Origin: Diplonema papillatum
Taxonomy: Eukaryota > Euglenozoa > Diplonemea > Diplonemida > Diplonemidae
DNA length: 64,000 nt
Direction of reading: 5' to 3'
Assembly: GCA_030068145.1 (NCBI GenBank)
Contig: JAPJBO010000553.1
Coordinates: forward strand, 62,001 to 126,000
Shown here piece by piece: positions 32,335 through 41,398 of this stretch (within the stretch, counting starts at the first letter, position 1; each line of letters starts with the position of its first letter). A program made the translations under genes and the position numbers. The notes under the pieces were generated by a model. It searched no databases. It was not told the DNA's origin and saw nothing but the letters and a program-made list of their open reading frames with translations.

Positions 32335-32676
32335 TTAACAATTAATTGTATACACGAAAGAGAACGCTGGCAGCGTGTTTGGGAGAAGATTAGCCTACCG
32401 ATCATATTCACTCACTATCACTCACTAACAGGCTAGTCCTCCCCCGGCACGTACAAACAAACATCGCGCCTATTCTTTTGGTACTTTCATCTGCAAGGAG
32501 ACGCTTCTTGAGCACACGCGCCACTACGAAGTGCGGCCAACGAAAGACTCTAAATGTACTGTTAACCGCAATACTTGTTTCTCCTACTCTTGCGGTGTAA
32601 TGTTTTGCGGTCTCAGGAAGTTACAGGGGGGTGTTAGGAATTGCAGGGGTGTTAGTACCAGACAACGAGTCAGAAG

Positions 32677-35107
32677 ATGGGCGACGATGGTGAGTATCAG
32701 ACGGTAAGCTTCAAGGTCCCGCTGCTTCGACGGGAGAAAGAGCTCACTTTCAAAGTGGGGAAGACTGTAGCTGAGATGGAAGGCTGCATTAAAATAAAGC
32801 AAGCGCATGACGAGATGGGCAGCAAGTACTTTGTGAAGCTCATTCGAAGAGACGCGATGGACAAGCTCCCCGCGAAGGCCGCCGTCATGAACAGGATCAA
32901 CAAGGACCTTGGCATGCTCAAGCTGATCGATCACGTGAACATCACGAAGATGTTCCAGATTTTCTCCAGCATTGACTGCGTCTATGTGCTGCTTGAGTAC
33001 ACTCCGCAAATGTTCGACCGCTACCTAGAGGGGCAAAAAGACGGAAGGGTGTCGGAGAGCAAGGCGAAGCACTTCTTCAAGCAGTTGGTCAGCGGTGTTG
33101 AGTATTTGCACGACCGAGCACTTTGTCACAGGAACCTTTGCATTCGTAACATTCAGATGGACGAATCCGAAGAGATGCTTAAGATCTCCGGCTTCAGCGC
33201 GAGCTGCCTGCAGAGCTCAAAAGACGTGTTGTACGATCACCCAATTGTATGCTCTTTTTTTGTCGAAAGCGCGAAAAGGGCAAGGAGTCCCACTCGCACG
33301 GTCCAGTGCGTGATGTTGTGGTCGTGCCCCCCGTCGCTTTCGATTGTGAGAAGAGCACCGAAGTATTTCTTTTGAGGATCTCAGTCCAGTGCTCGGAGCA
33401 AAGATCCGGTCCTTCACCGTAACGTAGGCCGAGCCCCGGTAGTGCCCCATTCTTTTTGCACTTTCCGTGCTGTTCGGGATACGGATGTCCAGGAGCACAC
33501 TCGGGATAAACCCAGCTTACCCCGTGGAAGCACCGCCACCTCTGCATTCGGCTCTCCACAAGGCACTACCGATTTGTCATCCACCGCAAGCGCCACCGCG
33601 CACCGTGAGAACAGCAGGACAGCGTAGTCCTGTGTATAAAGCTGAAGGATGCGGTTGTTTCCCTCATCCGGATGGTCCTTCCGCTTCGTCCGGCTCTGTA
33701 TGGCGTGTTGGACGTTGAAACGCCCCGTGTAGTGTAGCTCGTGGGGAGGGGTTGCGGCGGGTTGGTGTTACCCTCCGGGGGGTTGCGGCGGGTTGGCGAA
33801 GCCTTCCGGGGGGTTTCGGCCGGTTGGCGCTACCCTCCGGGGGGTTGCGGCGGGTTGCGGCGGGTTGGCAATGCCCTCCGGGGGGTTGCGGCCGGTTGGC
33901 GATGCCTTCTGGGGGGATGCGGCGGGTTGCGCCGGGTTGCAGCGGGCCAACCAACCAAGATTAAAACAAATCGAACGCGCGCAAAGAAGAAACAAAGTTA
34001 GGAGTTTATCTACCCTACTCGACTGTTCATCAAGCGTCAAGGCGAACGGACACAGTCGACTACAGCTATCAAAGCTGGAAGCAGATGACGTGCACCTTTA
34101 AGCACAGGCGCGCTAGTAGCAAAACTCTGGGTCCGTTTGGCCAGGGAAGCAGCGCGATCGAAAGCACTATTTTGCACAACAACGCGCAGGAAAGCCAAGG
34201 ACCAACGCACAGCATGCGACGTGCTTTGTGAGTGGACCGGACTGCGGCAGACGCATAACGAGTTAGAGTGCAACTCCTGCGGAGTTTCTCACTTTATTTG
34301 CGGGTCACGGCGGTTCCCAGGGTACCTGGATACAAAAGCTACGTTTTGGTACACATTGGTGTCAATGACTCTCCACTAATCTTGCAAGCATGTCGTGCCC
34401 AACTAACACAGGTCGAACCCCTGTACCAGTCGCCCGAAATGGAAGGCAACGACAGCTACCACGGAAAGAAAACGGACATCTGGTCTCTGGGCTGCCTTTT
34501 ATACCGAATGCTGACGGGGAAAGAGTACCGACAGGTGTACAAGAAGGTGAACCCGGTGCCGCAGCTGGAGGAGATTGAAGGGGAAGTCGTGCGAGCATTG
34601 CTTCGGAGACTTCTGGACCCCGACTGGAGGGCTCGTATCAACTTACTCGACCTCATGGTGAGCGACTGGCTGCAAATCCAGAACGTAGGGCAACGTCGTA
34701 ATTTGCTCGTTGAACGACACGGGAGCGTTGAGGATCTTGAGGCATTCACCACGTCCGAGCTGCAGCAAAACTTCAAAAAGATCGGGAAAGGTTTCGGCTT
34801 GGCTGTGGACGTAGGTGGTGATTCCCCCGACCTTATCGACGACTCCTTTTCCCCGCTGGCCGGCAACATCCACGATAGAGATTTCACGATCCTCGACACG
34901 CCGGCTGACCACAATCTCTCACCAACGTGGGACTCTGCGCACCCTCGACGAAGAGCGCCACTCCCAACTGCCTTCGAATTGTCTCCCCAAGGTGCCTCGC
35001 CAGCGTCGAAGCTGAAAAAGCAGCTCACAGTAGACATCCTGCAGACTGGCGGAACCATGACAGATACGAAGTTCGACCACTCGCCGATGCATGCGATGCA
35101 GAGCTGA
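32677..35107 (+). CDS. Protein pseudokinase of the CAMK/AMPK-like fold
   Basis: Exons are 32677-33246 and 34412-35107 (1266 nt, 421 residues), joined in phase 0 by ATT|GTATGC and CTAACACAG|GTC. The kinase fold spans about 20-278: beta-3 lysine in YFVKLI (Lys54), hinge VLLEYT, HRNLCIRN (151-158), KISGFSAS (169-176), YQSPEM (195-200), DIWSLGCLLYRMLTG (212-226) and WRARI (262-266). Key residues differ from active kinases: HRD is HRN, the catalytic-loop lysine is Cys, DFG reads SGF-S, the glycine loop is not GxGxxG, and the helix-C glutamate position appears to be Asn. Loss of both catalytic aspartates marks a pseudokinase, by analogy with scaffolding or allosteric partners such as STRAD. The C-terminal 140 residues look disordered, with an acidic stretch SPDLIDDSF. 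The 1165-bp intron holds a G-rich minisatellite. Confidence 0.85.
33736..33953 (+). repeat. G-rich 31-bp minisatellite in the pseudokinase intron
   Basis: About six units of roughly 31 bp, consensus GGTTGCGGCGGGTTGGCG plus ATGCCYTCCGGGG, lie inside the intron at 33247-34411. Some units carry an extra GCGGCGGGTT. The sense strand has many runs of three or more G and could form G-quadruplexes in the pre-mRNA. Confidence 0.85.
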
Positions 35108-35180
35108 CAGATACCGCCACCAGATTCTTCACATTGGCGGGATCTCGGACCAGGTTTGCACACCTCTGGTGCCCTGCCCT

Positions 35181-35310
35181 GTTGGTTCTGCCGAACACCT
35201 TGCACAGCCAACACGGTGATGGCGCTCTGTTGGTTCTGCCGAACACCTTGCACAGCTAGTACCAACATGGCGATGGCGCCTTATTGGTTCTGCCGAACAC
35301 CTTGCACAGC
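35181..35310 (+). repeat. Three-unit repeat in the 3' region of the pseudokinase gene
   Basis: The core TTGGTTCTGCCGAACACC plus TTGCACAGC occurs three times (35182-35208, 35230-35256, 35284-35310), spaced by 48-54 bp and separated by related GATGGCGC-containing linkers. It begins 74 bp after the stop codon, so it probably lies in the 3' untranslated region. The core contains an imperfect GGTTCTGCCGAACACC dyad. Confidence 0.8.
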
Positions 35311-36579
35311 TGAAGTAGAAGAAGACGGCACCATGAAGTAATCTTCACGTGACATACACGACGCGCTTCGCGGCCCATGAGCCTGTGTTATTCATCCAAC
35401 ACCGGATGACTCAACGATTGGATCTGGAGACCGGGAGCTGGTTCGAATTTGCTTGGATCAACGGGCTGCAACAGTTTTCATCGAAGTCTTCGGCGAAAGC
35501 GCAGAGTGACTTGTTTTGTGATCTGGAGTAGGAGTTGGTGGGATTGCAGGTTGCTTGAGATTTGTAGCAACACTTGGGCTTCGTTGTTTATAGCTCTACT
35601 GGAGTACGCATCCGAGAGCTTCTTCCGGCGCCGAGAGAACAAAAGAGCAGAAAAATGACATGTTGTGGGGAACTCATTGCCTACGCTCCTTTTTCCAGCC
35701 TGCCACGTGTGAGTGCACAAGGTCTGTTGCGCTGTCTACCTCATTTTCCGCCCGTGTGGCAACAGCTCCCTTCTCGTCTGTCTCTGGCTGGCGTCCGCTG
35801 CTCGTCCGTTCTCATTGCCGTCGGCCGAGTGGTCTTCGTGGGCGCCTGCAGGAGCACCCGACGCTCTAGCACCTGTGTCCATAGTGGCTGCAATATAAAT
35901 TCGCCACCCACCTCAGTGGTGTGTTTAGGTTGCCTCTTTCTTTTTCTGCCTCTGTCTCTCACATTTCTGCGTTTTTTTTCCGTCCCTATTTGTTGAGTGA
36001 CCTTTTTTCTTCTTATTTGCCTGTGCCTTTTTTTGCTGCCGTCACGTTTGCACGATAGTTTTCATCTTATAAGCAAGGAAGTTGTCATGAACGTACCCAC
36101 CGACCCGTGTAGTATCTTCAGAAGCGGCCAAAAAAGCACGGAAAGGAGGGAAACTCCCATCTCATCTCACGAGAACCCCTTTTTTAGAGTGCCTCAAGGG
36201 AGAAAAAGTGTGCACTGGTTGAAAAGGAATCTTTCTATTCTGTGCAACAAGACTTCTCGCGGTGGTGAGAAATGAATAGTTTCCGAGTAGATTGGTACAT
36301 CCACAATCTTTTTTCAAACAAGCAAACGTAGTCCCTCATGGTTATGTCGATATGTCGACCGATAATGTTTGATATTCTTGAAATATTTGCATATGTCGAA
36401 AGGTATCGATTCGATGAATTTTTTATCAATAAATCGCACGTAGTCGCTCGCGAGTTTGTTTTTCATCCGCCCCGAGTGAGTCGCTGGCAGGACTAGCACG
36501 CTTGCTTGCATCGGAGCAGCTGTCAGCCATTGCAGATCCAACAACAAGACTTGTGCCATTATTCATACTTCGATATTTC
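35311..36579. other. Unassigned intergenic sequence
   Basis: I see no supported coding sequence or recognisable repeat here. It is pyrimidine-rich in places (35900-36060). The longest frame, 140 codons at 35574, is low-complexity. Confidence 0.5.
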
Positions 36580-37262
36580 GAGACTGGAGGTCCTATGAAC
36601 ATGCAATGTGAATAGCCTCTATTCGAGCCAACCCCACTTTTCTCCAGTAAAAAAGTGTATTGTTTTTGGACTGGATTATAGTGCGGAGCTAGGTTTTTCC
36701 TCCCCCGCCGATATGCGTACGGGTGGCAGAGTGGTTGGGCGAAGGCCTTCGGGCATGGTGGCCCGGGTTCGAATCCCGCCCGTGACATTTTTCCGGTCGG
36801 GGATTGTTTTCGAGGTTTGTTGCGTACCGGGGTCTAATGTGCCCGAAATTTGAGTTTTTTGCGGAGTTTCTCAGTATCTCGCGGTATTTGGGTCACCCCG
36901 TCGCCCCGGGGAGGGGGGGGGGCGGGGGGGGCGCCCCCCCGGGTACGAGCGCCAAACTTTACCCGTGCTCGGTGGGTCCGGGGGGTGTCCCCCCCCGGGC
37001 ACGAGCACCGACCTTGGCTTCACCCGGACTTTACCACCCTGGCCGAACTTCGCTTCGTGCCCGAACTTTTTTTTAGTACCAGCGCAGCCTGAGTGCTCAG
37101 CACCAGAACTTAGCAACGCCCGAACTTAGCAACGCCCGAACTTAGCTTCACCAGAACTTAGCATTGCCCGAACTTAGCTTCGCCCGAACTTTACTGTTCC
37201 CCGAACTTTACTGCTGCCTCCAGTCTCGCCACGCGCCGGCCTTAGCCGAGCGCACGTACTTT
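36580..37262 (+). mobile_element. tRNA-like dispersed repeat (SINE-type), full copy
   Basis: This 680-bp repeat recurs at 43088-43819 and in part at 30952-31082. Parts in order are a head (GAGACTGGAGGTCCTATGAA to the GTGCGGAGCTAGG junction), a tRNA-like segment with A-box TGGCAGAGTGG and B-box GGTTCGAATCC (36717-36787), a GC-rich middle with G and C runs, and a tail of degenerate 12-16-bp units around CCCGAACTTAGC and CCCGAACTTTAC. The polymerase III-type boxes suggest a SINE-like origin, though the length is unusual for a SINE. Confidence 0.65.
36717..36787 (+). other. tRNA(Ser/Leu)-like segment within the repeat
   Basis: The 71-nt segment has A and B boxes, a T-loop TTCGAAT with a 4-of-5 bp stem, a variable-arm-like hairpin GGGC-ATGGTG-GCCC and acceptor-like ends (GT+ACGGG against CCCGT+G+AC with a bulge). 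In place of an anticodon arm there is GAAGGCCTTC, a stem without a loop, so no anticodon exists. It is a tRNA-derived promoter rather than a working tRNA gene. Confidence 0.7.
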
Positions 37263-37361
37263 CAACAAAACTACGCATCTCTTCGACATCTTTCGATGAT
37301 ATTATATATCGATTTGTCGAAAAAAGATATTTCGATATCGAAAAGAAGTTTTTTTTTTTTT

Positions 37362-37488
37362 TGTATAAGCACCTGCTTTGTAGGAAATACATGAGGAGGC
37401 TGCCAGCTGCAAAAGATCAAAGGAGGTAAATGTGCTGTAGCCCACGCGAAACACAGGTGAATCTGGGTTCAGTGGCGGGCGTAAGCGC
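37362..37488 (+). repeat. Dispersed repeat, copy C
   Basis: This copy carries all landmarks of the family seen at 752-869 and 7355-7462: GCACCTGCTTTGTAGG, CAAAGGAGG, TGTGCTGTAGCCCACGCG, AACACAGGTGAATCTGGGTT and GGCGGGCGTAAG. A poly(T) run precedes it at 37349-37362. Confidence 0.6.
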
Positions 37489-37535
37489 TACAAAAATGTC
37501 TGATCGCCGCTGGGGGTTGACAAGATGAGTCAATA

Positions 37536-39234
37536 CCCAAGATAGTACGGTTTTTCTTAGAGTTGATCAAGATAGTACATGTTTCCTTAGAGTTCCCCAT
37601 TATAGTACATACCTCTTAGAGTTGATCAAGATAGTACATGTTTCCTTAGAGTTGCCCATTATAGTACATCCCAAGATAGTACGGTTTTTCTTAGAGTTGA
37701 TCAAGATAGTACATGTTTCCTTAGAGTTGATCAAGATAGTACATTTTTCCTTAGAGTTGATCAAGATAGTACATGTTTCCTTAGAGTTGTCCATTATAGT
37801 ACGTTTTGCTCTGGCACGGTCTCTTATCCTGTTCTGTTCTGTCTGTGGGGCGGAACGAAGCCCGGGCAAAACGAGGCTGGGATAAGGTCCAAAACAGTAC
37901 GTTTCCCGAGTTTGTGCCCAAAACAGCACCTTTTCCTGTTTGTGCCCAAAAGAGTACTTTGTTCCAACTTGAGTGCGGGTCCAAGTTGTGTCCAAGTTTC
38001 TGCAGAACAGGTTCGGTTAGGAAATCCAGACTCTCATCGAATCAAGGACCAAAATGGCAAGGTTTGCTGCCATGCCGCTCAAAAACTGAAACACAACAGG
38101 CATCAATTCCCCTCAGCCGGGTTTTCCTCGCGTCCAGCACGGTGCACCGCGTCGTGGGACCCAAGTTGGGGACCCAAGTTGGGGACCCAAGTTGGGGTCC
38201 CAAGTTTGGGACCCAAGTTTGGGACCCAAGTTTGGGACCCAAGTTTGGGACCCAAGTTTGGGACCCAAGTTTGGGACCCAAGTTTGGGACCCAAGTTTGG
38301 GACCCAAGTTTGGGACCCAAGTTTGGGACCCAAGTTTGGGACCCAAGTTTGGGACCCAAGTTTGGGACCCAAGTTTGGGACCCAAGTTTGGGACCCAAGT
38401 TTGGGACCCAAGTTTGGGACCCAAGTTTGGGACCCAAGTTTGGGACCCAAGTTTGGGACCCAAGTTTGGGACCCAAGTTTGGGACCCAAGTTTGGGACCC
38501 AAGTTTGGGACCCAAGTTTGGGACCCAAGTTTGGGACCCAAGTTTGGGACCCAAGTTTGGGACCCAAGTTTGGGACCCAAGTTTGGGACCCAAGTTTGGG
38601 ACCCAAGTTTGGGACCCAAGTTTGGGACCCAAGTTTGGGACCCAAGTTTGGGACCCAAGTTTGGGACCCAAGTTTGGGACCCAAGTTTGGGACCCAAGTT
38701 TGGGACCCAAGTTTGGGACCCAAGTTTGGGACCCAAGTTTGGGACCCAAGTTTGGGACCCAAGTTTGGGACCCAAGTTTGGGACCCAAGTTTGGGACCCA
38801 AGTTTGGGACCCAAGTTTGGGACCCAAGTTTGGGACCCAAGTTTGGGACCCAAGTTTGGGACCCAAGTTTGGGACCCAAGTTTGGGACCCAAGTTTGGGA
38901 CCCAAGTTTGGGACCCAAGTTTGGGACCCAAGTTTGGAACTCAAGTTTTGGGCACAAACTCAGGTCCGAGTCAGGAAACCGTACTCTTTTGGTATTTCAC
39001 CCAACCAGCAGCCCTTGCCTGGGCCACGGCTGGGGAAAGGGGGGTCTCTAAAAAACGAAGAAAAAGCAAAAACTACGGTTTCTGTGCATTTTTCTTGCAT
39101 TTCTGGGGGCCTTCCAGGAGTTTCAAGTGTGGGTACTATAATGGGCAACTCTAAGGAAACATGTACTATCTTGGGTAACTCTAAGAGGTATGTACTATAA
39201 TGGGTAACTCTAAGAAAGTGTGTACTATAATGGG
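37536..39234. mobile_element. Foldback-type element with repeat-built inverted ends
   Basis: The left end (37536 to about 37806) is an array of about ten 27-30-bp units built on GATAGTACATGTTTCCTTAG and AGAGTT with GATCAA or CCCATTAT linkers. The right end (39128-39234) carries the same units in inverted orientation. The outer termini are CCCAAGATAGTAC and GTACTATAATGGG. Further in, matching inverted segments contain GTTTGTGCCCAAAA (about 37910-37970 and 38945-38990). The centre is a 13-bp minisatellite. Foldback elements have exactly such long inverted ends made of short direct repeats. No transposase or target duplication was seen. Confidence 0.6.
38158..38946. repeat. 13-bp minisatellite, about 60 units
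   Basis: The unit GGGACCCAAGTTT is repeated almost without change; only the first three or four units (GGGGACCCAAGTT type) and the last one differ. Because 13 is not a multiple of 3 and no frame of the unit contains a stop, all three frames on each strand stay open and encode cyclic versions of the same 13-residue peptide. I regard these frames as by-products. The unit contains the interrupted palindrome CCCAA-GT-TTGGG and GGGACCC. Confidence 0.95.
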
Positions 39235-39893
39235 AAACGACCCTGACAAGATACCGTTGTATCGACATAACCCTGGTCCCTGTTTGTTCAAAAGTGGGGC
39301 TATTCCATTCTTTTGAATCCTTCGTGTGCATCTAAAATTGACGGATGCTCAGGGCTGAGGTCCCCGCAGGTAGCAAGCCGGAACATATTTTGTTGCTCGT
39401 ACTAGAGTCGCTCCTAGCTACACGCACCTGATTGTATTGTTTCGGCTCGACTTGACGCAAAAGTAAAGTCATCGCACTGGCAAGGCATTTCACCAGAATT
39501 CCTTGTAGTCTTCGCGATGAGGGCAGTACTCGCCGTTTGTGCGAGAAGAAACGGTTCAAATGTAGGGAGACTGGCAACAAGCGTACAACGACGAACCTGC
39601 TTGAGAGGAAGACAAGAACGAAGTGTAGGCAAAGAGAGAGAAGTACAATTGCGTGAGGCGAGTGGGTGGCGGAAACAGCAGAGTAAAGCATGGAGAACGT
39701 ACAAAGCATTTGGTTGCAAATGCTGATATTTCTCGTGGATACGGAAGAGCATTACTCACGAGCCAGTCGAGGGATTGCGCGTTGTTAGGAAGACCGAGAA
39801 GTACATTGGGGTAGCGCCCCTACTGCTGTTGTAGCTCCGTCTGATAACTCTTGGGGATGGCCTCCCTTGTAGCAGTCTAAAGGTGAGTAATAG
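39235..39893. other. Unassigned spacer between two elements
   Basis: I see no supported gene. Frames of up to 125 codons on the minus strand match nothing known. The right end holds the 7-bp target duplication GTAATAG (39887-39893) of the next element. Confidence 0.5.
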
Positions 39894-41398
39894 CAGTGTG
39901 GGGTATAGCCACCAGCCACCGGTGGCTGCCATTCTGAGCCACTCGATGGCTCAGAATGGCTCAGAATGGCTGGAAACAAAATTCAACTAGCATACCCAAA
40001 AAAGCTCAAAAAGTGAAAAAAAAGTGTTGAAACTGGATTTTAAGCCTCGATTGAGGACTTTTGAGCAATTTCTTTTCAGTTTGCACCCCCCCCCTTCCCC
40101 CAGAAGCCCTTTCGGAATCTCTGGTGGTCTTCTTCCGGGCCTGATCCTGCCATTTCTGGATCCTGGAAGCCGGTCCACAGGAGCAGATCTTTTTCGACGA
40201 ATTTTTGCTCGAGATCAGCTCCGATGAGAAGATCTGCGAAAAATGGAGCCAAGGACGAAAAAGTATGAACGTGGCAGTGTTCGGGACGTTGACACATGTG
40301 GAAATGGAAATCGTGAAAACAGAAATAAGCGTTGGAAAATATGGAAAATTTCACCAGAGTCAATGCCCGCAGGTGGGGGTTTTTCTCCGGTTTTTCTCCA
40401 GAGTCAATGCCCGCAGGACCGGTTTTTTGCCTCTTGCATCCGACGAGGGAACAGAATTGCGCCGGTAGGTTCGACCTTTTTGGCTTGGGTCTATGGTAGC
40501 GGTGTTTTGGTTAGGGAGTCGATTCCCGCCCTTCCCAATGAAAACCCACTACCAGGTTTTCCGCGCCCGGTGCTCTGCATCTCGAAAGGTCCCACGAACC
40601 ACGCGCTTACGCTATGACCCCCGGACCTATTTTTCACAGATCTCTTCATCGGAGTTGAAAGCGAGCAATTTTTTGTCGAAAAAGTGCTGTGCCGTGGACC
40701 AGCGAAGAAATTTCACCAACCAGGGAATCGATTCCCGCCCTTCCCAATGAAACCTGGTAGTTTCCGCGCCCGGTGCTCAGCATCTCGCAAGGTCCCGAGA
40801 ACCACGCGCTTACTTTATAGCCCCCGGCCCTATTTTTCACAGATCTCTTCATCGGAGCTGATATCGAGCTAAAATTCGTCGAAAAGGTCTGCCACGTGGA
40901 CCAGCGAAGAAATGTCACCAACAAGGGATCGATTCCCGTCCTTCCCAGTGTAAACCTGGTTATCTCCTCGCCCGGTGCCCTGCACCTCGTAGGGACCCAC
41001 GAACCACGCACATGACTTTTGATCTCCGAGTCTACTTTTCACGGATCTCTTCATCGGAGCTGAAAGCGAGCAAAAAATTGTCGTAAAAGGTCTGCCACGT
41101 CAACCAGCGGGAAAATGCCACGAACCAGGGTATTCACTACTATGTGAGCGCACCAGTAAACCAGAAAAGCCAGAGACAGGCCCGATTCTGGGGGGGGGGG
41201 GTCGCTAAAAAACGGAAATGAGGCGAAACCAATGGTTTCTACGCGTTTTTTCGGCATTTTTGCCCCCCTACCCCAGCTTTTTCACCAAAAAAAAAACTTT
41301 TCGAAATCTCAGCCATTCTGAGCCATCGAGCCATCGAGCCACCAGTGGCTGGCCAGCCAGTGGCTGCCACTGGCTGCCAGTGGCTGTCCCCCACACTG
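39894..41398. mobile_element. hAT-like non-autonomous DNA transposon
   Basis: The element starts CAGTGTGGGG (39894) and ends with the reverse complement CCCCACACTG (41398), flanked by GTAATAG on both sides (39887-39893 and 41399-41405). Beyond the first 10 bp the ends remain similar through subterminal AGCCACTGG and GGCTCAGAATGGCT motifs. CAGTG/CACTG termini are typical of hAT elements, whose target duplication is usually 8 bp; 7 bp is seen here. The interior has no transposase but three tandem copies of a 190-bp repeat (40490-41120) and an inverted partial copy (about 40190-40255). Confidence 0.72.
40490..41120. repeat. About 190-bp tandem repeat inside the hAT-like element
   Basis: Three diverged units each contain, in order, GATTCCCGCCCTTCCCA, CGCCCGGTGCTC, ACGAACCACGCGCTTAC, TTTTTCACAGATCTCTTCAT plus CGGAGCTG, and GTCGAAAAGGTCTGCCACGT. 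A fourth unit begins at about 41100 and is cut short. A piece of the same unit lies inverted near 40190-40255. Confidence 0.85.

Noticed and set aside
36717-36787. Functional tRNA gene
   Set aside because: A and B boxes are present, but there is no anticodon loop, the acceptor stem needs a bulge, and the segment is part of a repeat with a second copy at 43286-43356.
37536-38946. CRISPR-like array from regular short repeats
   Set aside because: The units are contiguous tandem repeats without unique spacers, and the genome is eukaryotic.
37806-39200. A 464-residue repeat protein encoded across the 13-bp minisatellite
   Set aside because: All six frames are open there because the unit has no stop in any frame. 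Nothing marks one frame as coding, and the flanking parts of the frame cross inverted repeats.
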